A program made the position numbers and the translations under genes. The notes below the pieces were generated by a model. The model saw only the letters and a program-made list of their open reading frames with translations. It did not search any database and was not told the DNA's origin. From contig NZ_FZOH01000010.1 in the NCBI RefSeq assembly GCF_900188205.1, positions 1 through 64,000 of the forward strand: a stretch of DNA of 64,000 nt. The letters are read 5' to 3'. Source of the stretch: Geodermatophilus saharensis (GTDB taxonomy: Bacteria; Actinomycetota; Actinomycetes; Mycobacteriales; Geodermatophilaceae). Positions 51,209-60,481 of this stretch are shown here, in pieces. Each line of letters opens with the position of its first letter. Within the stretch, counting starts at the first letter, position 1.

Positions 51209-51976
51209 GTGGACCTGTTCGACCTGACCGGGAAGGTCGCCGTCGTCACCGGCGGCAGCCGCGGCATCGGCCTGATGATGGCCCGCGGCCTGCTGCAGGC
51301 CGGGGCGTCGGTGTACGTCTCGTCCCGCAAGCCCGAGGCCGGTGAGCAGGCGGTGGCGGAGCTGTCGCCGCACGGCCGGGTCGAGTCGATCCCCGCCGAC
51401 GTGAGCACCGAGGCCGAGTGCCTCCGGCTGGCCGAGGAGGTCGCCCGGCGCGAGGAGCGGGTGCACGTGCTGGTGAACAACGCCGGCGCCACCTGGGGCG
51501 AGCCGTTCGAGACCTTCCCCGCCTCGGCCTGGGACAAGGTCCTCGACCTCAACGTGAAGGCGCCGTTCTTCCTGACCCGCGCGATGGTCCCGCTGCTGGC
51601 GGCCGCCGCCACCGACGACGACCCGGCGCGGGTGGTCAACGTCGGCAGCATCGACGGCCTGCACGTGCCGCAGCTGCCGACCTACTCCTACTCGTCGAGC
51701 AAGGCCGCGCTGCACCAGCTCACCCGCCACCTGGCCAAGGAGCTCGGGCCGCGCCGGATCACGGTGAACGCCGTCGCGCCGGGGCCCTTCGAGTCGAAGA
51801 TGATGGCCGCCACGCTCGCCGCCCGCGGCGACGAGATCGCCGCCAGCTCGCCGCTGGGCCGCATCGGCCGCCCCGACGACATGGCCGGCGTCGTCGTCTA
51901 CCTGTCCAGCCGCGCCGGTGCCTACGTCACCGGCGCGGTCATCCCCGTGGACGGCGGCCGCGCCACCACGCTCTAG
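51209..51976 (+). CDS. Short-chain dehydrogenase/reductase, RhlG/FabG-like
   Basis: A 255-residue classical SDR. The cofactor motif is TGGSRGIG (about 14-21), with SSRKPEAGE indicating NADP(H) preference. NNAG lies near 92, and the catalytic Ser-Tyr-Lys are in VGSIDG and [19 protein letters not shown] follows. The substrate is unknown; 3-ketoacyl reduction or a xenobiotic ketone is plausible. The GTG start follows CGGAGGCTCCC. The stop shares the bases CTAG with the convergent regulator's stop. Confidence 0.9.
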   Translation: MDLFDLTGKVAVVTGGSRGIGLMMARGLLQAGASVYVSSRKPEAGEQAVAELSPHGRVESIPADVSTEAECLRLAEEVARREERVHVLVNNAGATWGEPFETFPASAWDKVLDLNVKAPFFLTRAMVPLLAAAATDDDPARVVNVGSIDGLHVPQLPTYSYSSSKAALHQLTRHLAKELGPRRITVNAVAPGPFESKMMAATLAARGDEIAASSPLGRIGRPDDMAGVVVYLSSRAGAYVTGAVIPVDGGRATTL

Positions 51977-54900
51977 GCAGGGCGTTCCTGGACCGGGGGC
52001 TGCGCGGCCGGCCGCGGCGCGGGCGGCGCGGACCGGCGACGGCGGGGCCGGCGGGCCTCCTCGGCCGGGACGCGGGCCAGGTGCGACTCGGCCAGCGCCA
52101 CCTGGTGCGGGGAGCCGACCTTGCGGCCCTGCTCGCGGGCGCCGGCCCACCAGTCGCGGGCGGCCACGGTGTCCCCGGTCTGCTCGGCGATGCGGCCCAG
52201 CAGCTCGTCATAGGCGCCCAGGCTGAACGCCGGCGTCCCCAGCACCGCCTGGCGGCCGCGGAAGGGCAGCAGCGCGACGGTGGCCATGGTGATCTCGGGC
52301 TCGTCACCGAGGTGCAGCGCGGTCTCGGCCTGCAACAGCACCGCGACGTCGCTGGCCCAGTCGCGGATCTGGGTGCGCCCCCAGCGGGCGCGCAGCCGCC
52401 GGGCCTCGGCCAGGTCGCCGGACTCCGCGGCGGCCAGCACCGCCATCAGCTGCAGCAGCGGGTTGCCCTCGTCGCCGGTCTCGACGAGCAGGTCGATCGC
52501 CGCGGGCAGCCGGCCGTCGCCGCGGCGCAGCGCGAACTGGTGGGCGGCGTAGGCGTGCCGCGAGTGCGGCGTCACCCGGCGGTACAGCTCGTGGGCCTCG
52601 GTGGTCAGCTCCTCGGCGCGGGCGGCGTCACCGGCGAGCCAGGCGGCGCCGGCCTGCTGCCACAGCACGTGCGGGCGCACCTCGGGGCCCGACAGCGAGA
52701 ACGCCAGCCGCCGCCCGGCCTCCAGGTCGGCCTCGAAGCCGGCCCGGTCGGTGAGGTGCAGCCGGATCGCGGCGCGGTGCAGCCGCGCGTAGAACTCGGT
52801 GCGCCGCGGCAGCCCGCGGCCGGCCAGCGCCAGCGCCTCGTCGGTGGCGGCCAGCCGCAGCTCCGCCGCGCCCGGCCGCCCCCACACCGCCAGCGAGTAG
52901 TTGTTGAGCACCCGGCCCAGCAGCTCGGGGTCGCCGGCGCCGCGGGCCAGCGCCACCGCCCGCTCGGCGTACCGGACGCCGCGCTGCAGGTCCTCGCTGA
53001 AGGCCAGCTCGACGCCGAGGGTGCCGAGCAGCCGCGCAGTCAGCCGGTCGCGCTCGGCCTCCGTGGCGTCCGGTGCGATGTCGTCGCGGTGCTCGAGCAG
53101 GTCCTCCAGCAGCGCCACCATCTCGGTGTCGACGACGCCGTGCGGCCGCCAGTTCCACAGGGTCACCGACCCCCAGACCGCGGCCGACTCGAGCATGCAG
53201 CGCCGGTCGCCGAGCTCGCGGGCCAGCGCGAGCGCCTCGCCGACCACCTCGTGCGCCTCGGTGCGCTGCCCGCTGCGCAGCAGGTCGTTGCCGAGCGCGG
53301 TGAGCAGGTCGTGCCGGGTGCGGGTGGCGTCGGGCGCGGTCGGGTCGAGCAGCCGCAGCGCGCGCCGGGTGTGCAGGGCCGCCTCGCCGTCGGCCAGCCG
53401 GGCGCGGGCCACCTCCGCGGCCGCGGTCGACCACCGCAGCCCGGGTCCGGGCCCGGAGATCGGGGCCGCCTCGACGAAGTGGTGCGCCAGCCGCTCGACG
53501 AGCGCGTCGTCGGCGCGGCCGCCGGTCACCCGCTGCTCCAGCGCGGCGCCGAGCCGGGCGTGCAGCTGCGCGCGGCGCAGCGCCGGCAGGTCCTCGGCGA
53601 GCACCTCCTGCACCAGGGCGTGGGTGAACCGCCAGCTCCACGGCGCCGAGCCCTCGCCCACCAGGCCGGCCGCGGCCGCGGCGTCCAGCGCCGCCAGCAC
53701 GGCCTCGGCCGGCTCCCCGGCGCTGCGCAGCAGGTCGAGGGTGACCTCCCGGCCGGCGACGGCGGCCAGCTCCAGCACCGGGCGGGCGCCCTCGGGCAGC
53801 CGGGCCAGGCGGGTGCGCAGCACCTCGACCACCGACGGCGGCACCGGCACCCGGTCCAGCCGCAGGTGGCGGGCACCGCGCATCCAGCGGGTCAGCTCGA
53901 CGACGAAGAACGGGTTGCCCGCCGTGCGGTCGTGCACCGTGGCGGCCAGCGCCGGGTCCCCGCCCCGTCCGAGCTGCGCGGCCAGCAGCGAGCCGACGTC
54001 GTCGGGCGTCAGGCCGTCCAGGGCGAGGGTGACGGCGGCCGGCTCGCGGGTCAGCCGCGCCAGGCAGTCGCCCACGGCCTCGGGCAGGTCCTCCCCGACG
54101 CTGCGGACGGTGACCACCACCAGCAGCGGCACCCGCGGCAGGTGGCGGGCCAGCAGGCCGAGCAGCTGCACGGAGGTCTCGTCGGCGCCCTGCAGGTCGT
54201 CGAGCACGACCAGCACCGGCCGGGACCCGGCGGCGGCCACCAGCCGCGAGCGCACGTCCTGGAACAGCCGGAAGCGCGCGGCGTCGGCGTCGGTCTCGCC
54301 GTCCTCGGCGACCGGGGCCGGCGGCTCCTGGCCCAGCTGCTCGAACACCTGCGTCCACGGCCACAGCGGCGGAGCGCCGGCGTCGTCGGCGCAGCGGCTC
54401 TCGGCCACCGCCCACCCGGCGGCCCGGCTCATCGCGGCGACCGCCTCGGCCAGCCGGGTCTTGCCGATGCCGGCCTCCCCGCCGAGCACGACGACGGCCG
54501 GCCTGCCGGCGGCCACCCCCTCGGCGACCGCCTGCAGGCGGGCCAGCTCGTCGCGCCGGCCGACCAGCGTGTCGTCGGCGGGCGCGGCCAGGGGCGCCGG
54601 TGCCGCCGGCGGGGGCGGCACGACCGTCAGCGCCGGGCGTGGCGGGCGGCGGGCCAGCGCCGGGTCCTGGCGGAGGACCCGCCGCTCCAGCTCGCGCAGC
54701 TCGGGACCGGGGTCGATGCCCAGCTCCTCGCGCAGCAGCTCGGTGCAGCGGCGCAGCGCGTCGAGGGCGTCGGCCTGCCGGTCGGCGGAGTACAGGGCGG
54801 TCACCAGCCGGGCCCACAGCCGCTCGCGCAGCGGGTGCTCGGCGACCAGGCGCTGCAGGTCGCTCACCGCGGCGTCGGCCCGCCCGGCGGCCAGCAGCGC

Positions 54901-55410
54901 GTCGCAGCGGCGCTCGCGGGCCCGCACGTGCAGCTCGGTCAGCCGGTGCCGGTCGGCGGCGCCCGGACCGTCGCCGAGCTCGGGCAGCGGCTCGCCCCGC
55001 CACAGCTCCAGTGCCCGGTCGAGTGCGGCGACAGCGGCGTCGGGGTCGGTGTCGGCGGCGCGGTCGCCCTCCTCCACCAGCCGGGCGAAGCGCAGGCTGT
55101 CGAGGTCGTCGGCGTCGACGGCGATGCGGTACCCCGGTGCCCGGGTGAGCAGCACCGTCGCCGGCTCGCGCGGCCCGCGCTGGGGCTCGAGCACCCGCCG
55201 CAGGTGGGAGACGTAGGCCTGCAGGGTGCCGGTGACGGTGGGCGGCGGCTCGTCGCCCCACAGCGTCTCGACGATGCGGTCGACGGCGACCACGCGGCCG
55301 GCCTCGGCGAGCAGCAGGGCCAGCAGGGCGCGGGGCTTGGCGCCGCCGACGTCGACCGGCCGGCCGTCGGGGCCCGTGACCTCGAGGGGTCCGAGGACGC
55401 GGTACCGCAC
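51973..55410 (-). CDS. BTAD-domain/AAA transcriptional regulator (AfsR/SARP-like), second of two
   Basis: An 1145-residue regulator with the same domain order as the one at 18027-21224. The winged helix (1-95, YRVLGPLEVTGPDGRPVDVG) and BTAD domain (100-245, ending ELRELERRVLRQDPALAR) lead to an ATPase with Walker A GEAGIGKT at 311-318 and Walker B VLVVLDDLQGAD. DRTAGNPFFVVEL follows, then long helical TPR-like repeats. The proline-rich C-terminal tail RPRRRRSAPPAPRP is distinctive. GTG start; divergent from the FAD-oxidase gene, which it may control. Confidence 0.88.
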   Translation of the reverse strand: MRYRVLGPLEVTGPDGRPVDVGGAKPRALLALLLAEAGRVVAVDRIVETLWGDEPPPTVTGTLQAYVSHLRRVLEPQRGPREPATVLLTRAPGYRIAVDADDLDSLRFARLVEEGDRAADTDPDAAVAALDRALELWRGEPLPELGDGPGAADRHRLTELHVRARERRCDALLAAGRADAAVSDLQRLVAEHPLRERLWARLVTALYSADRQADALDALRRCTELLREELGIDPGPELRELERRVLRQDPALARRPPRPALTVVPPPPAAPAPLAAPADDTLVGRRDELARLQAVAEGVAAGRPAVVVLGGEAGIGKTRLAEAVAAMSRAAGWAVAESRCADDAGAPPLWPWTQVFEQLGQEPPAPVAEDGETDADAARFRLFQDVRSRLVAAAGSRPVLVVLDDLQGADETSVQLLGLLARHLPRVPLLVVVTVRSVGEDLPEAVGDCLARLTREPAAVTLALDGLTPDDVGSLLAAQLGRGGDPALAATVHDRTAGNPFFVVELTRWMRGARHLRLDRVPVPPSVVEVLRTRLARLPEGARPVLELAAVAGREVTLDLLRSAGEPAEAVLAALDAAAAAGLVGEGSAPWSWRFTHALVQEVLAEDLPALRRAQLHARLGAALEQRVTGGRADDALVERLAHHFVEAAPISGPGPGLRWSTAAAEVARARLADGEAALHTRRALRLLDPTAPDATRTRHDLLTALGNDLLRSGQRTEAHEVVGEALALARELGDRRCMLESAAVWGSVTLWNWRPHGVVDTEMVALLEDLLEHRDDIAPDATEAERDRLTARLLGTLGVELAFSEDLQRGVRYAERAVALARGAGDPELLGRVLNNYSLAVWGRPGAAELRLAATDEALALAGRGLPRRTEFYARLHRAAIRLHLTDRAGFEADLEAGRRLAFSLSGPEVRPHVLWQQAGAAWLAGDAARAEELTTEAHELYRRVTPHSRHAYAAHQFALRRGDGRLPAAIDLLVETGDEGNPLLQLMAVLAAAESGDLAEARRLRARWGRTQIRDWASDVAVLLQAETALHLGDEPEITMATVALLPFRGRQAVLGTPAFSLGAYDELLGRIAEQTGDTVAARDWWAGAREQGRKVGSPHQVALAESHLARVPAEEARRPRRRRSAPPAPRPAAQPPVQERPA

Positions 55411-55598
55411 GAGGCGGGATCTTCGCAGGTCCGGGGCGGAAACGGGAGGGGGTCGCGCGCGGGACACCGGGATCGGCCGCGGATGCGAGACGTGCAAGTC
55501 CTCTCCAAGTGGCAGGCAAGACCGCGTCGCGAGGGTCGTCGCCGATCCGGACCACCGCCGTCCACCCCACCGCCCGAGGAAGCCCGAGGAAGCCCGCC

Positions 55599-57014
55599 AT
55601 GACCCTGACCGAGGCCGCCCCCGCCCTCCCCGTCCCCTCCGACCTCGACGTCGACGACCTGCGCCTGGAGGTCCGCGGCCCCGTCCTCGCCGCGGGCGAC
55701 GCCGGCCTGGCCGCCGAGGTCGCCACCTGGAACACCGCGGTCACGCACACGCCCGCCGTCGCGGTCGGCGCGGTCTGCGCCGCCGACGTCGTCGCCGCCG
55801 TCCGCTTCGCCACCGCCCACGGCCTGCCGGTCGCCGTGCAGGCCACCGGCCACGGCCCGGTGCGCAACGCCGACGGCGCGGTGCTGGTGACCACGTCCCG
55901 GATGCAGGGCGTGCGGATCGACCCGGGAGCCCGCACCGCCCGCGTCGAGGCCGGCGTCAAGTGGGCGACGGTGCTCGCGGCCGCCGCCGAGCACGGGCTG
56001 GTCGGGCTGTGCGGCTCGTCGTCCGACGTCGGAGTGGTCGGCTACACCCTCGGCGGAGGCGTCGGCCCGCTCGGCCGCCGGTTCGGCTTCGCCGCCGACT
56101 CCGTGCTCGCCGTCGAGATCGTCACCGCCGACGGCGAGCTGCGCACCGTCACCGCCGGGTCCGACCCCGAGCTGTTCTGGGCCGTCCGCGGCGGCAAGGG
56201 CAGCTTCGGCGTGGTCACCGCCCTGGAGTTCCGCCTCTTCTCCGTGCCCGCGCTCGTCGGCGGCGGCTACTTCTTCGCCGGGCGCGACGCGGCCGCGGTG
56301 CTGCACGCCTACCGCGCGTGGGCGCCGACGCTGCCGGAGGAGGCCAGCTCGTCGGTCGCCGTCCTGCGGATGCCGCCGCTGGAGGAGCTGCCCCCGCCGC
56401 TGCGCGGGCAGACCGTGGTGCACCTGCGCTTCCTCTACGCGGGGGACGACCCCGAGGCCGCCGCCGCGCTGCTGGCGCCGATGACGGGCGCCGGTGAGGT
56501 GCTGCTCGGCGGGGTCGGGCCGATGCCGCCCACCGCGCTCGACGCCGTCCACATGGACCCGACCGAGCCGATGCCCGCCTGGGAGAAGGGGGCGCTGCTC
56601 GCCGAGCTGACCGAGGAGACCGTCGACGCGCTGCTCGCCGTCGCCGGCCCGGAGGTGCAGGTGCCGCTGGTGATGGTGGAGGTCCGCCAGCTCGGCGGGG
56701 CGCTGGGCCGGCCCGCGCCGGTGCCGGACGCGGTCACCGGACGGCACGCCCCCTGGTCGGTGTTCGTGGTCGCGCCGATGGTGCCCGAGCTGGCCGAGGT
56801 CGTGCCGCACGTCGGGCGGGGCGTGCTGGCCGCGCTGGCGCCGTGGACCGCGCCCGGCGGGCTGGTCAACTTCCTCGGCGACGTCGACGGGCCCGCGGAG
56901 GTGCTGGCCGCGTGGGACGAGGAGTCGCGCGAGCGGCTGCTGGCCGTCAAGCGCGCGGTCGACCCCGGCGACGTCTTCTCCGGCGGTCACGCCGTGCGGG
57001 CCTCCGGTGCCTGA
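55599..57014 (+). CDS. FAD-binding oxidoreductase, berberine-bridge-like
   Basis: A 471-residue VAO-family flavoprotein. The FAD-binding PCMH region spans about 45-210: AVQATGHGPVRNADGAVLV, VEAGVKWATVLAAAAEHGLV, GSSSDVGVVGYTLGGGVGPL, GKGSFGVVTALEF. The histidine in TGHG is at the place where many family members attach FAD covalently. The C-terminal BBE-type end includes NFLGD and RLLAVKRAVDPGDVF. Natural substrate unknown. The ATG is preceded by a tandem GAGGAAGCCC. A BTAD regulator is divergent. Confidence 0.88.
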   Translation: MTLTEAAPALPVPSDLDVDDLRLEVRGPVLAAGDAGLAAEVATWNTAVTHTPAVAVGAVCAADVVAAVRFATAHGLPVAVQATGHGPVRNADGAVLVTTSRMQGVRIDPGARTARVEAGVKWATVLAAAAEHGLVGLCGSSSDVGVVGYTLGGGVGPLGRRFGFAADSVLAVEIVTADGELRTVTAGSDPELFWAVRGGKGSFGVVTALEFRLFSVPALVGGGYFFAGRDAAAVLHAYRAWAPTLPEEASSSVAVLRMPPLEELPPPLRGQTVVHLRFLYAGDDPEAAAALLAPMTGAGEVLLGGVGPMPPTALDAVHMDPTEPMPAWEKGALLAELTEETVDALLAVAGPEVQVPLVMVEVRQLGGALGRPAPVPDAVTGRHAPWSVFVVAPMVPELAEVVPHVGRGVLAALAPWTAPGGLVNFLGDVDGPAEVLAAWDEESRERLLAVKRAVDPGDVFSGGHAVRASGA

Positions 57015-57244
57015 CGCCCCGCGGCTGCCCCGCTCGCTGCGGCGGCGCGCGGGGACGCCCCCGGCCCTGCCCCCGCCGGGCTGGGCGCCTCCCGCCGACC
57101 GGGCGCTGCACGCGTGCCCGGACCCGGCCGAGGACTCCGCCGAGGAGACCCCGGGCCGGGGAGGGGAGCCCCCGGATCGCAGGTACCCCCAGGATCGGGT
57201 CGCCGCCTGACCTGACCACCCGCAGCACCTCGACGCGGACGTGC

Positions 57245-58702
57245 TCAGGACTCCTGGGGAGCGGGTACCACGGTGACCTCCAGCCAGCTCTCGCTCCTGA
57301 AGTGCACGGTGTTGCGCGACAGGTACGGCGGCACCGGCAGGTCGAACTGCGCGTAGCCGTGGCCGACGCTCTCCCGCAGCAGGTCCGTGCGGCTGCCCAG
57401 TTCCAGCCGGAGCCTCTCCCCGGCCCGCAGCAGCACCGGAGCGGGCGTGAGGCTGAAGCGCAGCACGACCGGCGCGCCAGGGGTCAGCGGTTCGCGGCGG
57501 TCGGCGTCGACGGCGATCTCGACGGCCGAGCCGCGGGTGGGGTCGGCGGTGCGGGTCACCGGCCGCACACCGCCCGGGGACAGCAGGTGCGGGCGGCCCG
57601 CCACGTCGACGCGGCTGAGCCGCGCCAGCACGTGGGAGTCGATCTCGGAGCAGCTGAAGGACAGGTGCACGGTCACCGCGCCGGCCAGCCGGAGGTCCTC
57701 GTCGACGGAGCTGCTCGGCGTAGCCGTTGTCGGTGCCCCGGAGCACGTGGTCGAAGAAGGCGAGCGCCTCGCCCTGCCAGCCGTAGACCGGCAGGTCGTA
57801 CACCGGCGGCCCGATGACGAGCCACGTGTCCCCGCGGGCGTGCCGGCGTGCTCCACGAGGTCGTAGGCGCCGAACTGGTGCAGGTTGAAGTAGCCGGTGT
57901 TCTGCACCGCGACGAAGGGCACGTCGATGGCGGCGAGCTCGGCGCGGGCGACCTCGCGGGCGGTGCTCCCCGTGCGGGTCTTCTCGTCGAACAGCCACCG
58001 CGCGTAGACCTCCGCGTAGTCGCGGGCGGGGGTGTGGGTGAGGAAGGTGGCGAACAGGCGCTCCACGTGGGCGTGCACCGCCTCCTCCAGCAGCGGGTGC
58101 GCCGCCCCGTTGGTCAGCCGGCTCAGCAGCGCCCGCCGCTCCGGCGACACGCGCAGCTCCTCCTGCCCCTCCGTGAAGTCCGCGCCCATCCACAGTCCGA
58201 GGAAGAAGCTGGCGGGGACGCCGCCGAACTGCACCACGTGGCGGAACAGGTCGGTGGACAGCTCGGTGGCGAGGAACGCCCTCAGCGCCGGAGGCCGGCG
58301 GGCGGCGACGGCCGGCTGGGTCAGCGCGTAGCAGGAGGTGCCGAACAGCACCACCTCGCCGGTGCACCACGGCTGCTCCGCGGCCCAGGCGATGACGGCC
58401 TCGTGGTCGTCGACGTCCCGCGGGTCGAGGAACGGCAGTGGCTGCCCGCTCGACCGGCCCGTGCCGCGGCGCTCGGCGACGACCGGGCAGTAGCCGCGGT
58501 CGGTGAACACCGGCGGGGAGCCGATCTCGTTGGACCCGGTCGGCACGCCGGCGGTGTGCAGCTCGGTGCTGTACGGCCCGAAGGACACCACCGCCGGGTA
58601 CCGGCCGGGTGCCGCCGGGGTGTAGACGTCGGCGTTCAGCTCGGCACCGCCGGCCACCGGGACGCGCTGACCGGCCAGCACCCGGTTGCCCAGCCCCTCC
58701 AT
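57245..58702 (-). CDS. CocE/NonD-family hydrolase, damaged by frameshift and internal deletion
   Basis: A 485-residue open frame. The N-terminal part is a clear serine hydrolase (PAVVSFGPYSTEL, AERRGTGRSSG, nucleophile in VVLFGTSCY, FVAVQNTGYFNLHQFGAYD) and the C-terminal part a jelly-roll (AGAVTVHLSFSCSEIDSHVL, SRVDVAGRPH, LRLELGSRTDLL). Between about 57830 and 57710 the good protein sequence (DTWLVIGPPVYDLPVYGWQG, then FFDHVLRGTDNGYAEQ) is in another frame. One G appears missing from a G-run at 57830-57833. After YAEQ about 60 residues usual in the family are lost, and the frame returns. Probably inactive or misassembled. Confidence 0.7.
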   Translation of the reverse strand: MEGLGNRVLAGQRVPVAGGAELNADVYTPAAPGRYPAVVSFGPYSTELHTAGVPTGSNEIGSPPVFTDRGYCPVVAERRGTGRSSGQPLPFLDPRDVDDHEAVIAWAAEQPWCTGEVVLFGTSCYALTQPAVAARRPPALRAFLATELSTDLFRHVVQFGGVPASFFLGLWMGADFTEGQEELRVSPERRALLSRLTNGAAHPLLEEAVHAHVERLFATFLTHTPARDYAEVYARWLFDEKTRTGSTAREVARAELAAIDVPFVAVQNTGYFNLHQFGAYDLVEHAGTPAGTRGSSSGRRCTTCRSTAGRARRSPSSTTCSGAPTTATPSSSVDEDLRLAGAVTVHLSFSCSEIDSHVLARLSRVDVAGRPHLLSPGGVRPVTRTADPTRGSAVEIAVDADRREPLTPGAPVVLRFSLTPAPVLLRAGERLRLELGSRTDLLRESVGHGYAQFDLPVPPYLSRNTVHFRSESWLEVTVVPAPQES

Positions 58703-58778
58703 CGCGACCGCACGCGGCTGCCACCCCGCCTACTGCATCCCGCTGGTCGAGCCCTTCAGGGGAACGTGCGGGGTCACC

Positions 58779-60443
58779 TCACGAGAATCCCTCCCGGTCG
58801 GGCAGCAGGACACCGGGGTTGCAGACGCCCCGAGGGTCGAGCCGCTGCTTGACCGCCCGCAGCACCTCGACGCCGAGCGGGCCGACCTCGCGCTCCAACC
58901 AGGGGCGGTGGTCGGCCCCGACGGCGTGGTGGTGGGTCAGCGTGCCGCCGGCGGCCAGCAGCGCGTCGGTGGCCGCCCGCTTGGCCGTGAGCCACTGCTG
59001 CAGCGGCAGGGCGTCGTCACGGTCGGCGAGCACCGTGACGTAGAGCGAGGCGCCGGTGGGGTAGCCGTGCGAGACGTGGCTCATCACCAGCGGCTGCCTC
59101 CCCTCGCGGCCCAGCGACGCGCGCAACGCCGCGCGGACGGCGTCGTACACCGCGGGCAGGTCGGTCCAGGTGGCCGCCGTCTCCAGCGTCTCCACCAGCA
59201 GCCCGGCGTCCATCAGCCGGTCGCGCAGGTACGGGGCGGCGTAGCGGTGCCGGCGCCACGACTCGCCGACCCGCCGGCCGATCGGCACCGCCCCGTGCTC
59301 GCGCAGCACCGGCCGCGCCGCGCCGCGGCGGGCGCGCACCAGCGGCGCCAGGCCCTCCCACCCGACGACGAGCAGGCAGCCCCCGCCGCGGCCGCGCGCC
59401 CGCAGCGCCCCGCGCAGCAGCCGCGCACCGGTGCCGCCGGCGTTGAGCAGGGTGGCGCGGGTCTCGTCGGGGTCGGACAGCCGGACGACGTCGGGCAGCA
59501 GGTCGTGCCGCGCCAGCCGCTGCAGACCGGCCAGCCCGTCGGCCCAGCTGCGGAACGACCAGCCCTCGTAGCGGGCGGCCCGCGGTGCCGGCCGCACCCG
59601 CAGCCGCAGCTCCGTGACCACGCCGAACGCGCCCTCCGAGCCCAGCGCCAGCCCCAGGAGGTCCGGCCCGGCGGCCGACGCCGGCGGGTGGCCCAGCTCC
59701 AGCACGCCCGACGGCGTGGCCAGCGTCAGCCCGGCCACCAGGTCGTCGAAGCGGCCGACGCCGGTGGAGGCCTGACCGGCCGAGCGGGTGGCCGCGTAGC
59801 CGCCGACGGTGGCGAACTCCCAGCTCTGCGGCAGGTGGCCGAGGGCCAGGGCGTGCGGGGCCAGCGCCGCCTCCAGCGCCGGGCCGCGCATTCCCGGGCC
59901 CACGGTGACCAGCGACGATGCGACGTCGACGTCGGCCAGCGAGGCCATCCGCGCCAGGTCCACCGCCAGCGACGGCCGGTCGTCGGGGTCGGCGCCGGCC
60001 AGCCCGCCGACGACGCTCGTCCCGCCACCGAACGGCACCACCAGGACGCCGCGCTCGCTGCACAGCGCCAGCAGCGCCGCCGTCTGCGCGGTGCCGCCGG
60101 GCAGGACGACGGCGTCCGGGGCGCCGGAGGCGTCGCCCGCGCGCCGGCGCAGCAGGTCGGTGTAACTCCGGCCGCCGGCCCGGCGCAGCCGCGCGTCGCG
60201 GTCGGTGCGCACGTGGTCCTCGCCCAGCAGCGCGACCAGCTCCGCGTGCACGTCGGCGGGCAGCCGGGAGGGCGGCAGCCGGATCTCGTCGACGGCGACC
60301 GGGGGCGTGGGTCGCGGGGTCCAGCCCAGCTCGCGGGCCAGGTGCCGGCGGGCGGCCTTCGGCAGCACCGCGGCGAGGTCGGGCGCCTCGGAGGCGCCGC
60401 CGGGTCCCCACCCCTGCACGGTCAGTTCCGGCTGCTCGGACAC
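58779..60443 (-). CDS. FAD-linked oxidase, alkyl-DHAP synthase/GlcD-like
   Basis: A 554-residue flavoprotein. The FAD-binding part (about 110-300) has AVVLPGGTAQTAALLALCSE, VPFGGGTSVVGGL, TVGPGMRGPALEAAL, GHLPQSWEFATVGGYAATRS and GSEGAFGVVTELRLRV. The cap and C-terminus contain SHVSHGYPTGASLYVTVL, HHHAVGADHRPWL and LDPRGVCNPGVLLP. The HHH stretch and tail are characteristic of the alkyldihydroxyacetonephosphate synthase-like group, so an ether-lipid or hydroxy-acid substrate is possible. Divergent from the glycerol-3-phosphate dehydrogenase gene with a 38-base gap. Confidence 0.88.
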   Translation of the reverse strand: MSEQPELTVQGWGPGGASEAPDLAAVLPKAARRHLARELGWTPRPTPPVAVDEIRLPPSRLPADVHAELVALLGEDHVRTDRDARLRRAGGRSYTDLLRRRAGDASGAPDAVVLPGGTAQTAALLALCSERGVLVVPFGGGTSVVGGLAGADPDDRPSLAVDLARMASLADVDVASSLVTVGPGMRGPALEAALAPHALALGHLPQSWEFATVGGYAATRSAGQASTGVGRFDDLVAGLTLATPSGVLELGHPPASAAGPDLLGLALGSEGAFGVVTELRLRVRPAPRAARYEGWSFRSWADGLAGLQRLARHDLLPDVVRLSDPDETRATLLNAGGTGARLLRGALRARGRGGGCLLVVGWEGLAPLVRARRGAARPVLREHGAVPIGRRVGESWRRHRYAAPYLRDRLMDAGLLVETLETAATWTDLPAVYDAVRAALRASLGREGRQPLVMSHVSHGYPTGASLYVTVLADRDDALPLQQWLTAKRAATDALLAAGGTLTHHHAVGADHRPWLEREVGPLGVEVLRAVKQRLDPRGVCNPGVLLPDREGFS

Positions 60444-60481
60444 GGCTACAGTCTGCCGGTGCGCCGAGGGCGACCCCGCAG

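Noticed and set aside
57007-57210. 67-codon open frame after the berberine-bridge-like oxidase
   Set aside because: It has no ribosome site and an Arg/Pro-rich composition, and overlaps the oxidase end. The gap 57015-57244 holds nothing else I can support.
57290-57310. Sequence near the end of the CocE gene encoding TVHFRSE, similar to the peptide read from the palindrome family
   Set aside because: The DNA lacks the CGCG centre and the second arm; this is normal coding sequence.
54939-58724. Very long minus-strand frame (over 1200 codons) spanning two genes
   Set aside because: Most of it is out-of-frame reading of the oxidase antisense strand and the regulator start; only a short part near 57710-57830 carries real hydrolase sequence because of the frameshift.
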